A stretch of 64,000 nucleotides of DNA from Paragordius varius (GCA_964247055.1 OZ176052.1:7254001-7318000); one strand, 5' to 3'. Numbered from the stretch's first letter, positions 49,021-61,489 are shown. The notes: generated by a model from the letters alone, not told the origin. A program made the numbers and translations.

Positions 49021-52000
49021 TTATAGGATACTACAAATTTTAGATGATTTTTTATTGATTGTTTGTGGATTTTTTTTGTTAGACTTGTCATGGTTGTTGG
49101 GATCATCGGTGTTAGTTTTAACATTATTTTTTGTGTCGTGTAACCGTTCATTAATACATGTACATTTTGAATTGCTTTGTGTTTCGTTTTTTTGATCATC
49201 TTTAATTAGTGGTGGAATTAATTCTTCCTGTTGTTGTTGTTGAGTGTTTGTCGCTAATTTTCCCAACTTGTGAATGGGACATTGAGTGTTATTATCTTTA
49301 TTATTCTTGTTTTCATTATTTGTGGTGGTTTTAGGTGAAGAATTTTGATTTGGTAGATTATGATGCGGTGGTAACAGATGAAGAGTAGAGCCTATGTTTT
49401 TGAAGGATGGTCTGTGATGGGAAAAGGCCTCTTTGAAAAAATTGCGATTTGATTTATGAACCCTATATAATGTAATAAAGAAGAAGACAACATTAATTAT
49501 TAACGGCAAGATTAATTATTTTTATACTATAAGGATTAATATCGTTAAAATATTATAATGTAAAAAAATGTACAAACTTATGATACATATAATCTATATA
49601 TTTATAAAAATGGAAAATGCTGTGTGATCTGTTTCCGGAAAACCGGTAAACCCATTAAAATCGAAATGTCAAAAAAATATAATCATTAATGAATGCTCCG
49701 ACAATAACTTCGCCCTTTTTTTGAATTAGGCCCCCAGTTCTGTGTAAAAAACGGGTTGAAAACACAAGTCCACAAAAATAATTTTTTGAATCTATTTTTC
49801 GCCAAAGGTATGAGACCGTAAAAATTTAATGAGGATTCCAGGTATTCCCTGTTAAAAAGCAAAAATTTTAGTCTTGCGTTTTTTTATATTGGCTGCTGGG
49901 TAAACAAATACCCGCTATGCCCCGTCATATCGAAATAGCGTGCCTTTGGGGCTAAATTTCAGAAAACTTATCAGGCCATATAAATAGGAAATATTACCAG
50001 TAACAAGGAAAAAATTTAAGTCCAGTCGTGCGGATATTCAAATTAGCCGTTAATTAGGCCCTTCACGCCCTGAAAAATGCGCCACCACAGTATGATTTTT
50101 TAGTTTTGAGGCAATTTTTCCAAAAACTATTGAGAGCATATGCAATCAAACATGATTTCAGGTATTCTTCGTAAAAAGACAAAAATATCAATCAAGCGCT
50201 GTTTTAATACCTGCCCCTGGGTAAGGAGTTACCCGCCAAAAACTGCACCACTATATAGAGATTGAGTTGTTTTGGAGCTTATGAGGCCATATGAGCTCAT
50301 TAAAAGCTTGAAATTACCCGTAACTAGGTAAAAATTAAGGTCATGTTTTTATAAGCCGTTAATTTGGGTTATTTATGCCCTAAAATATGCTATCAATAAG
50401 GATTATTTAGTGTTTAGGTATTTTTTCGAATAAGCCAGAGACGATGGTTTCAAAGATGATTCCTAATATTTGCCCTATAAAGGCAAAGAATTTAACTCAG
50501 CGCTTTTTCCATAAAGGTCTATGGCTAGGGGTCTACCGGTTAACTGAGACGCCATATATGGCGTGGTTTTGGAGCTAATTAAAAACTCAAAAAGCCATAC
50601 GAGTTCAATAAACACTTTAAATAATAGCCATAAAAAGGTAAAAATTATACCATATGGGTATTTTCCGTTAGCCGTCAATTTGGGGCCTTCACACCAGTAA
50701 ACAATATATTAGTATGAATGCATAGCTTTGAAAATTCTAAGAGATCCTACTATTAAATAATGTTTCGAAATAATCCACATATATGGATCAAATATTGAGC
50801 CCTTTTTTGAAATAGCCGTTTCGCAGGCTCCAACTTACACTGTCATGTTTACCACGGTAAAATAATTTAATGCAGAAGAATTTATTTAGCAATTTTAATT
50901 TAATAAAATCAACTGCCAAAATGATAATTTATGGGTACAAAACTATTCTAAAATGTAATCTTTGCCCCCCGAAGATTAATCAATGTATTTAATAAATTAA
51001 GAAATATTAACCTTTACTCTAACTCATCAGAAAAAAACATGGAAAACATAATGTTAAAAATATTTTAAAAGTGAATGAAATTTTACGTTTTAAATCGATT
51101 TAATCTAAAATTAATTTTAACAATTTGCTTCCAACGATATCTAACCTTGTATATCCATGAAAATTTTATATATTTTTATATTCTACTTTAGCCATACATT
51201 TTGATAATCAAATTTTAATGAAAATGTTTGGTTTATAGAATTAAGGTGTGCATAGCTTTTTCATCATATTTCACTGGAGCACATACTTTAATTTAATTTA
51301 TTTAATTAAAACTAAGTTTTAATGGAAATCACAATCAGATAAACCATTTAAAAAGTTAAGAATTATTCTTAATTTCTCTTTTTTGAAATTTTTCCAAGAT
51401 TGCTACATTATTATCAAACGATATTATGTTAAGATCGTAGAGTTAATAGTAAAAAGATTCATGAAAATTCATATCTACACATATATCAGAATCAAACATG
51501 ACTTATTTTATGCAAGGGGTATCTAACATGTGGCTCGAATTTAGAAATCCCTAATTTGGAAAAATATGCCAACAAATCTTAGCAAATTTGATATTTCTTA
51601 AACCTTTTTTCTAAATAGGTCTATCCAATTTGACACGAACTAGACAAATTGCTATATTGAGTTTGCCTTTTACAATTTGTAATAAGTTAATTACGAATGC
51701 ACATATATTTATTTAGGGCGGGGGAAGCCATTTGTTTTGGACACCATTGATATAGAAGTCATATCCGAAAATAATTATTATTGTTACGCCGATATAATTT
51801 GGCATGTGCTTTACTTATTTTGCATCCATAATTACAAGCTATTCTTCTTCTAGAAAGATTAATTATAATTATTTGATTTTTTACTGTAAATTTAGTATCA
51901 ATTCGGTCTCTAATAATATTGTCTGCTTTAGCACAAAAAACCCGTTCTAATTTTTTTCCTAATATTACGTTAATTAATAAGAGATAATAAGATTTTTTTA

Positions 52001-55000
52001 ATCACGAGAAAATTTATCTATTCCTCAACTACCAATGCCAACAATTATGAGTAATGCTGCATTTAAAACTTTTATCGGAAATTTATAGAAATAAATGATT
52101 TTTATACATAAAACATATGGATGTCGTAATAATTTATAATTTTGGCCAAAACCTATGTTGTCGTTACCGATTAAAAACTATGCGATAGCTCTCTTTTTAG
52201 TTTAAACCATAACCATTCATGCACCTAACATATTAAAATGCTCCTCAGGTTAAACACTTTATATTCAAATAAATTTTAATACTTGTGCAATAAGATCCGG
52301 TATGTGCCAATTATACTATTTCTAGTATTGCGAGTTAAGGCTTCTTTTAAGTGTTGTTCCGTTATGCCCAGCGCCAATAATTCCTTTTTTACTTCTTCAA
52401 ACTCCGAATCTACTCTTTTTTGTTTTTGATTATTGCGGGCATCATTTGAAGTGGCTTGTGGGGATGGCGGTTTGAGCATATTGGATTTCCTAGGGTTAGG
52501 AGTTTGTGAAAGGTCGTTTTGCGACACGTCTGCATCACTCGGTTTTTCTATCGGTGGCAAAATTCTTATGGGAGAATGGGGTTTGGGAAAGCTTTGATTT
52601 TTTAACCACAAACATTGTTTAATTTGAGCAATAGTCCACCTCCTGCTTGGTGGATCAGTCCAAAGAATTCCCATTACAAGATTTTTGCATTCAGGTGACA
52701 TGCAAATATTCGTGTTACGAAATTGGCTAGAAAAAAAATTGACATATTTTTCGTCTGCTGGCATTTTGACAATTTTTCCGTTGGAAACAAAAGTTGGATT
52801 CCATTTTTTGAGAGCGTTTTGCGTGGTGGCTGCATTGTATGGTTCCATCCCTGTACCAGTAATACCTTCCTTTATCTGTTGAAAAAAATCGGATATCTTT
52901 TTGCGAGGGGATGCTTGGCCGCCATCTTCCTCACCATCCTTTTCTTTGTCACCTTTGGCTATTGCGTCTTCTTTGGAATTATTATTATTGTGATTAAATT
53001 TGATTCCTGATAAAGCTCTAAGTTCCGGATTTTCTTCTTGAACGAATTGAGGATGCCCGTATGGGCTTGGTGGTAACTCATATATTCCTTGGGTTATAAT
53101 TTTTTTGAGACGACCCAAAGAATCTGCCGTAAATGGCGTTTTTCCGGTGATCATATAGTAAAGGAGTATACCAAGTGCCCATATATCCACGTAATTCCCT
53201 ATATATCCTTCATCTTTAAACAACTCTGGGGCAGCGTATAGCGGACTACCACAATAGGTTGTTAATAATTGTTTTGGTTGACATGTCGTTGAAAAACCAA
53301 AGTCACCCAATTTTACGTTATCGGAGGAGAAGAAAAATATGTTTTCAGCCTTGATGTCCCGATGTATGATACATTTGTCATGCTAAAAAATATTATTTAA
53401 TATGGTTTAAAAATATATTTAGATAACCTATTGGGCACTTGATATACTTATATATTAATAGAGATTCTGAGAAAATTCATGATATTAGATCATACTATTC
53501 CAATGTGGTACCATTGAATATAATAATAATTTAATTAAAACCACAACCTTCCCATAGGTACAACTAATACTACCAACCTTTTTAAAACCCCTATAAAATT
53601 GACTATGATTCGATATTAAAGTTTTTTAAAGTTACACGTCACTTAAGAAAAGGATAACATGTGATACTTTAAAATAAATGATTTTAAGAAAAAACGAGGG
53701 GCCGGTCACATGATTAAAAGGTAACGAATAGGTCCGGTTCCAATCTATCAAAAATGGTAGTTATTTTTTGGGTAAAATAATTATATTTTGGTTCATATTA
53801 TAACCTTAAAATTTAAAAAAACTTACTCTATGCTATTTTTTTTAAAAAACTAATATTTTATAAATTTGAATACCAAAATAGAAAACAAAATGAAAATATA
53901 CAAATATGATCAACATAAGTATTGTATAAAGATAAATTTTTTGGTACTGTTTTTTGGAAACTATAAATTAATTATAAATTGGTATAAAAAGTTTCCAACA
54001 AAATACATACGCAATGCTCAACCGCCGATAAAATTTGACAGAAAAGTTTTTTAGCCAGATGTTCGTCAAGGGGACCCTCTTTGTTAATTTTGGTGTATAG
54101 CTCGCCCCCCGAAGCATATTCCATAATTATATTGATTTTGGTTGCACTGTCTATGACTTCGTAAATGCGAATTATATGAGGATGATGCAGTAATTCCATG
54201 ATAAAAACTTCACGAGACAGCAGCTTTCTGGTTTTTTGATCGAGCTTGGTTTTGTCCAAAATTTTTATCGCGACTTTTTCTGTTAAATTTTATAATATAT
54301 TTGTTATTTCTAATGTTAAAATTGATTATAAATGTTATGTATATTTGCTGCATAATTAACTATGCATTTCACACCTCACACCAAGTTTGATTTTTTTGCG
54401 CTTAAAATTTTCATCACATCCATATTTTTGATTAAAAAATAGCTCTTTGGCCATTTAGAATTAAGACAAAATGGTTGCCAAAATTCTTTATTCCTTTTCT
54501 ACCAAAAACAAAAGACCGCCGATTTAATTAAAATTTTGTTGGATAATTCATCTTATCATTGCAAAAATTTGAACGTTAACATTCACAATTGATTATCAAA
54601 AAAGGGGAAAAAACTAATTTCGAATCCCAAATTATAAATCAGGGCTTGGAACCGGTTCAAAAATAGTGGAATTGGCACCGGGTCTGTTCCTGAACAAGTG
54701 GAACCGGAACCGCGTTGTTTCTTAAGAATTTAATATTAGAACCGGGCGATTCCTGAAACATTGGAACCGGAACCGGGGTGGTTCCTAAACAAATGGAACC
54801 GGAACCGCGTTTGTTCCTTAAAATAGCGGTTCCGCAACCGGTTCTAAATGTTAAAAACCGGTTCCATTTTCAGTTCCTCTCTTTTAATTTAATGATTTAC
54901 AACATTATTATTATAATAATATAACCATATGAATTGCCAAATGTAAAGTGAAAGAAATAGAGTGTAGCATAATAAATGAAACAAATCATAAAAATATAAT

Positions 55001-58000
55001 AGGAAATTGTATAAGTAAAAAGGTATAAAATGAGAGTTGAATTAAGTATGGTATCTAAAAAAACTTTATTTAACTAAAAAAATATTGCACCAAGCAATTC
55101 GCTGGTCAAACTGACGCACAAGTCTGAAAATAGAAAATTAAGGGTAAAAAATTTCTTTCAATGGAGACCTATATATACGAACATATGTATTATAAATAAA
55201 CTTAAGTTATGGCTTAGTTTTTTTAGAAGAGCCGAATCGTCCGAAATTCAGAGAGTATCACTAATATTAACCGCTTAGTTTTAGGTTTGAAGTATGTTGT
55301 AATGTGTAGTGGTACAATCAATTGAAATATAAAATAAATTTTTTTAATAAAAATCATATGGGAACCATTAATTAAGGGGGTGGAACCGGAACCGGTTTGG
55401 TTCCTGAACGGTTGAAACCGGAACCGAGTTGATTCCTAAAAATTTATAGAGAGAACCCAGGTGGTTCCAGAACCTTTGGAATTGGTACCGGGGTGGTTCC
55501 AGGAGAAGGGAAACCGGGATTGCGTCGGTTCCATCCTAATGGAACCGGTTCTTAATAAAATCCCAGGAACCGCGTTCCGGTTTCATGCGGTTCCGGTTCC
55601 AAGCCCTGTTGTGAATTGTTTTAAATTTCACATTTGGGATATGTAAATTTCTTGTGTTTTTATTTTTAAATATGCTATAAAATATATATTTATTTAAAGA
55701 TACATGTTATCCAGAAGATTGCATAAAAACTATTATGGTTTGTTAAACCCAAAGAATAAAATTTTTGATAGATTGCTTACGCTCTTGGTAACATATTTAT
55801 GCTCTAAATTTGGATGTTATAATAGATATTGGAACCATTTGTTTTTGAAAGTTTCAGGAACGTTTTTAGAACGAAACCTCCATAGATTAAAAAATATGGT
55901 TTTAAACATTGTCTTTTTTAATGATTCTTTTAAGGTTTAAAAAATTAGTGCAATAAAATATATTGAATGTTTTTATTTTATTTGACTTAGCAAGCATTAA
56001 AATTATTTCCGCTATTTGTAAATCCAAATTATATATTTAAGAAATTATTAATCAAACAACACGGGCACCATTTGTTGCGAAAAAATCTTTGGAATCGTAA
56101 TCAAAAATAGTTTATTTATTTTTAATCCCCCTTGTTTAATGCGTCTCAAAAAATTACCACCTTTAATTGGCCCTTTTAAGGAACCAACTATGGGGTAGTT
56201 TAAGTTAGCCATATTACAAGCAGCAAATTTCTTATAATTAGTTTTTTTAAACAAACACAAACTGTATAGCTCATTCTAATCATCATGCACTTTTCCAATT
56301 TCTATATAAAGTCCTAACTATTAAGGTATCATTGTTAAAAGTTAAGCGCACACCTTCGCCCCTTACTTAAAAATTTGGTTGTTTTAACCCTCATAATGAT
56401 CCAAAATTATAAAAAACTTAAATCAAAGTTTTTTATATATTATAAGTTATTAGCCTTTGTATTCATAAGTTAGCGGTTTAAAAGAGAATTCAGCGAAAAG
56501 TACGTAAGTGAGTAATTTGATAGACTCCATTTTGTTCATCTGACGTTACAACAAGCACACACAAGTTGAGTTCGCCAAAAACTAGCGTCTTATTTTAATT
56601 ATTCAATATCATGTGATATTTTATGCCTGAAAAAGAACGTTTGCGGCTTGCTTTGGCATCGGAAGATATGCTGTTAAACACAAATTTGTGACAACACGTT
56701 TCGTCCTTATTATGGACTCATCAGTCACACAGAATCAACACGGGTAAACGCTGACAGTTAAGAAATTGTATATTTGAGCTTTATGCAATTTTACACCAAA
56801 CAGAGTTCAAGTGAATATTACAGAGCTTAAAATCCATAATGAACAACCGGTTGTAAATCTGACCAGGTACCCTATAATCATTATCTGTACTCTTATTGAT
56901 TTTTGATGTTAAATATAATGGGACTCTATATTTTTACAAATAATAGTTTTTTTCAATTAAAAAATCATGTATATATATTAATTAATGGCTGTATAATAGA
57001 AAATCACCATAACAAAGTAATGGAGTGTCAGTATTTATTATTTCATAAACAGATATTTATATATTTATGAAAAAAACAATAAAGGGAAACCATAATTGAA
57101 AGAAGTGGCTCAATCGTTATCAATTTATTAATGAATATAATTAAAAAATCATTATTACATTTCAATCCTAAATCTTGCTTCAAAGCTTAGTTTAAATGAG
57201 TAGGGCCCCACCCAAGGATAAAACTTAATAAGATAGGCTAAATTTTGAATCCATAAAGTAGGACGTTTACTCAAAATCTTATTTTTTTTATATTGTGGCA
57301 TATTATTCAGAGTGGAACCCTACTCGTCAATAATGAAAAGTGCTTGAAAATTTTCGTCTTTATACGGGAAATACTTAAAACCTATTTAAATCCATATGGT
57401 CTTAAAGATATTAAAATTAACTACAAAGCTGCATAATATATATGGCAGTGTATTTTACAAAGAATGGATTCATCAACCGGCTTAAAAATATCTTAATAGC
57501 TAAGAATTTTAATAGATTCCTATGTTTTCTTGGATATTTCGAAAATTATTAAAGCGTTATAACTGGTGGCATATTTTAAGGTTAATTAAAAAAGCACTAC
57601 AGGAAATAATACAAACCACTTAAATTTATATGGTGTCAAAGATCTTCAAAAAATTAGCTTCAAAGCCCCGTTTTTTTATATGGCACCGTTTAGGGAGGGT
57701 GGAGCCTTACCGAGGGACTAATAGAAAAGGCTATTTAAAAATATGCCTTTATTTTATATTGCAAATAGCTAAACCCTATATTGAATCCATATGGTCTCTT
57801 GCATTTTCCAACAATTTGGTACTAAATTAAGTAATATGCTTACGGCGGCGTTTATAGAGATAGGGGCTCTACCAAATCATTAATTTTAAATAATGCTGGA
57901 TTAAAGTTAATGTCATATACGGTAAACGCCCAAAACCCTAATTGATAAATGGTATCAAAATTTGGGATTAAAATTGCTTTAAGTCACGTTATTTTTATAT

Positions 58001-60253
58001 GGTGACATATTTTACAGATGATAGAGCCCTGGCTTAATTGGAAAAGCGCTGAACAAAATTTTTAATTCATACTGGAAACATAACCCATATATATAATCCA
58101 TATTGACTCGGGGGTTTTCCGAAATTTCTTCATAGCCAGGTTATTATTATATAGTGGCGCATTTATAAAATGAGCCCTGCCCAGCGGTTAATTAATAAAT
58201 GTGTCTGCTTAAATTATACTGAAAATAGCTAAAACAACCATTGATTCGTTTTTAGTCTCACTTAACTTGGGCGAAATATTGTTTCAAAAATTTATTTTTG
58301 GGAAGTTAGTTTAAGCAAAAAATGTCAAATTACAAGGGGCTGGCTTAATATAGAGGCTAATTTAAAGGCAGGCCGACTGTGTTCGGCTCATTTTTAAAAT
58401 AAAAATTTTTAAAATTAGATTTGAATGGGCACCTATTTCTGGAAAATAGTATCAAAACGATTTTTGGGAACAAGTATGTTTTAAAACCCCTTTATTTCAT
58501 GGGTGGGTATCTGAGGGGCTAATTGGAAACTCGACTATTTTCAGCTATATATATATTTTTCAAAAAGGGTCAAGATCGGCTAATGACCCAATTTATTCTC
58601 CAATCGGGGGTATTTGGTGGGTTAACTGTATTCTAACCCTATCTCATTCTTACAAGGTTTTCGAAAAAAAGAAAAGTCAACATTGAACAATTTTTGAAAT
58701 AATTTTCATGAAAAAACATATGCAAAAATATCTACCCCCTTAATATGTTAATATAATTCGTTTGCTAAAATAATTAATGGGTTAGTGTCTTAGTCCATTA
58801 AAGCCATTAAAAACGTTCCGGTACCCTACTTTATAATAATAAGTAAAAGACTTTTATATAAAAATACCGAAAATCTGTGTGCAAAATTAAATTATTTATG
58901 GTAATAAAATTTTTTTATAAATATACCATTGGTTAGACTATGAATGGCTAATCTGACTTGCGAAAAGTTTCCAGTTCCAATATCACCCTTAATTTTATAG
59001 AATCCGATGCGTTGACCCAGCAATAATTCTCGAATAATAGTAGGATCGGTTTTAAGATCCTCTTTTGCTTTTTCCAAAACTGTTTTTTTGCGTGTTCTTT
59101 TAGTTGCGGCGTTAAAACGTTCCTTGTTAGCTAACTCTTGATTGTGCAAATAATTTTGAGCAGAATCCATGGATCTCCATGAAGCATTTTCGATATTTTT
59201 GCCATCAGCACTTACTTTATTTTTAAATGGTCTGACATGGTTATTCATTGGCAATTTACGATTATTCTCGGTATTACCATTATATGCTTTATTCTTTCTA
59301 TTTCCACCAACAATATCATTTACCTTTGTTGTTTTTGGTTGTCCAGTATCATTTATGGTGGTACCATTTTCTTTATTCGTTTTTAACTGTCGTTTATTTC
59401 TTTTAGCGGCTAAAATTGAAATTTTTTTACGCCTATAATATTCTTTATTGTAAAGTGCTAGCCCTGGAAACAATCTATGAATTTGTGAATCAAATCGATC
59501 CAAATTATCTAAATATCTATTGCTAACATTGGTAGATGGATTTGGTTGGATGTTATATAAGTCTAGATTATTATTTTTATTATTATTGTTATTAAAGGCA
59601 ACTGTGCTTGATTCATATTGACTTGCGGTTAGTTCATCATCGTCATTTGAGGAATAATGTGATGAAGATCCCTTTAACTCAGTATGATTTTTGCTTTCAT
59701 GCCTATCTTTCAATGATGTGCGGGGATGACCTTCAACTTCACACAAATATTGCCTACTTTTTTGTAGGATTGATTTACCACGTAATGTTGATACAGGTAA
59801 TGTTAAATGATTTGTTTTAGTGAGAGGTGATAACTGATTATCATTTATATCATCCCTTATTTTTGCTGATGAAGTTGTTTTTAAGGCGTCAATAGATTCA
59901 TCGTGGGAATGACTAATCTCTATATGAATTGCTTCTTGATTTTGGGAAGTACCGTCTGAAGGCGGTATCTCAAAAGAACGACTCCTTTTTTCTTTAGTAT
60001 CAGTTTTTTTATTAATTAATGCCGTCGCCGGGCTCAAAAAATTTACATTGTGATAAATATTATTTTTTCGTAAGGGCTGATTAACATTTTGTGATGCGTT
60101 GTGATTGATATACTTGTTGCTTTCCTCACCAAAATCATATGTAATATTATTATAATCATCGATTGCTCCTTTATTTCGGGGAAAGGCATACGGAATCGTA
60201 TTACCATTATTTAAAGAGGATTCAGTACTGCAGTACGAACTTGCACCCAACAT
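49021..60253 (-). CDS. NIM1K: NIM1-type AMPK-related Ser/Thr kinase (4 exons, about 1045 aa)
   Basis: Exons in transcript order: 60253-58927, 54279-54011, 53382-52283, 49462-49021; GT-AG junctions, phases agree. NIM1 is an AMPK-related kinase. The block ILLGQRIGFYKIKGDIGTGN just before the glycine loop (426-433) is typical of NIM1. Lys448, HRDIKAEN (Asp541), DFG (Asp559) and activation-loop Thr574 in TTYCGSPLYAAPELF are intact, so an active kinase is expected; the Thr is where LKB1 acts on relatives. After the kinase come LLALGITEQHLKEAL and SIIGTYRILLHK, as in the family. The last exon, after a 2.8-kb intron, ends KKSSKICSIL, a CaaX-like tail. Oddities: a roughly 420-residue Asn/Ser-rich N-terminal extension and about 120 residues (638-759) inserted in the C-lobe, making it over twice the vertebrate length. 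The start is uncertain: in-frame Met codons also occur at 60454 and the frame is open to about 60508. Confidence 0.92.
49600..50850. repeat. Very diverged tandem array R1 (about 300-330 bp period)
   Basis: Lies in NIM1 intron 3. The phrase around TTAATTAGGCCCTTCACGCC recurs near 49725, 50052, 50349 and 50676, and a second phrase (GGTATTC...TAAAAAG-CAAAAAT...GCG) near 49845, 50160 and 50462. Between them sit words such as GGGTAA-ACCCGCC and GGCCATAT. Units are heavily mutated, so this is an old satellite-like array. It is related to array R2 at 57170-58650. Confidence 0.65.
51513..51749. mobile_element. Small hAT-like element H2 (decayed)
   Basis: In NIM1 intron 3. It starts CAAGGGGTATCTAACATGTG and ends GGACACCATTG, and shares the interior with element H1 at 13130-13309 (TTTTTCTAAATAGGTCTATC). 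No clean 8-bp duplication is visible, consistent with greater age. Confidence 0.6.
54640..55608. mobile_element. GGTTCC-rich hAT-like element, copy G3 (best preserved)
   Basis: In NIM1 intron 1. It starts CAGGGCTTGGAACCGG and ends CCGGTTCCAAGCCCTG, a perfect inverted repeat of 16 bases, and is flanked by TTATAAAT and TTGTGAAT (6 of 8 identical), fitting an 8-bp target duplication. Both arms contain a run of spaced GGAACCGG / GGTTCC words with a loose period of roughly 30-40 bp, so each arm is itself repetitive and self-complementary. The 969-bp element has no transposase. Confidence 0.88.
56690..56735 (-). ncRNA. Hammerhead ribozyme-like motif (probably decayed)
   Basis: On the minus strand, 56724-56718 reads CTGATGA, then GTCC (56717-56714), a seven-base loop ATAATAA, GGAC (56706-56703) and GAAA (56702-56699). 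This is the complete conserved core of a hammerhead with a perfect 4-bp stem II. A short stem III is possible (A699-U691, C698-G692, G697-U693 of 56 kb) followed by GUC as the cleavage triplet at 56692-56690. Stem I is weak when read from that site; a perfect 5-bp helix (UGUGA with UCACA) forms only if it overlaps the triplet, which suggests a small change has damaged the site. No stem I loop was assigned. Confidence 0.65.
57170..58650. repeat. Very diverged tandem array R2 (about 120-160 bp period)
   Basis: In NIM1 intron 1. The phrase GTGGC-CATTTTA-A recurs near 57293, 57442, 57566, 57680, 57842, 57999 and 58153, each followed by an AGCCCTACC-like word and each preceded by TCCATATGGTCT-like or TTTTTATAT words. 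Spacing is close to 155-163 bp in the right half, about half the R1 period. Read on the opposite strand it shares CCACTATATA and GGCCATAT-like words with R1. Confidence 0.6.
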
Positions 60254-61468
60254 ATATATGCTGTGATTCGGTAATATATTATATCTGATGCTTACTACTG
60301 AAAATGACTTAATACGTATAGTAATTGATCTAAAACTATCTTTAATTGGCCATGTTTGCGCAGGGTTGATATATTCGCAATCATGAAAAGGAGAGTTTGA
60401 TGTTAAAATTATATGTGCTTTAATATATACAGGATTATCAGGTTTTGTGAGCATGCACACAATGCCAAATATGGAATTCAATTGTGAGTCATTGCAAAGT
60501 AGATATTATGCCGATCAGAAGCTGTTAATTTAATAAATAAATTATATAATTTTATACTCATTAAACTATTCTAGCCTTAATCTGCCAAAACTTTTTGGCT
60601 CTTTTAGAAAATTGTATCAAAACTCTGATGAACCGAGTATAACTTTTTATTTAAAGTTTGTTAATTTTTTTAAGCTTTCAATATTATTCCAAATTCCTTA
60701 AATATAATATTATTTGTCATAACAATAATATAAGCCAAAATTTCGGCAAAAAATATAGTTAAAATTATAATTTTAACTATATTAACAAAACTATGTATGA
60801 TTCAATAATAATGGAAAAAATTAAAAAAAAATAATTCGTTCGTCCAATTTTAGAGCAAAAAAAACATTTTTGAAGGCCATTCCATTATTTAAATACCTTT
60901 GGTCATTCACTTATTCTTGCTTTTTGCAATGTTTTACGTTTCCTATTTTATGTTGTTTTTATGATTGCTTTTTTTTAATTTATATTTGAAATATAATAAA
61001 CTTGTATATATCGGATATTACATTAATATTAAATGTTATTATTATTGTAAATATATTGGATTGATCAAAATGAATGGACGACAGCTTACCTGTTAATATA
61101 GGATAGAAAATTTTAGTACACAATTTCTTCTCCGAGTATATGTGATGCACCATAGAATCATTTTATAAAACCCGTCCGTATTTTATAAAAATCCGTATGT
61201 AGGGTAAATTTGTTTATGAATACAAATGCAATTGTTGAGATTTCGAAACATTTTTTTCATAGAGACACCTTCATATGCATGTAAAGGGATAAATGTTAAA
61301 AATTAATAAAGAATTTGGCATGTTTAAGCTACACAGATAACGACGCAAACCTTAGTGTGTGCGTTTTCACCTCCCAAAATATTTATTAATATGCTAAAAA
61401 TTGGCAAAGTGTTACCCAAAAAATTGGATTTTTTGCAGGTTTATAGATAAAAGCCACGATAAAGAGAC

Positions 61469-61489
61469 ATATATATATATATATATATA
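61469..61489. repeat. (AT)n microsatellite
   Basis: About 10 AT units upstream of NIM1. Confidence 0.85.

Noticed and set aside
49600-50850. CRISPR-like array of spaced repeats
   Set aside because: Repeats are long, diverged and not separated by uniform unique spacers, and the locus is a eukaryotic intron.
51024-51040. Second hammerhead core (CTCATCAG word)
   Set aside because: Neither a stem II partner nor a GAAA box follows on the minus strand.
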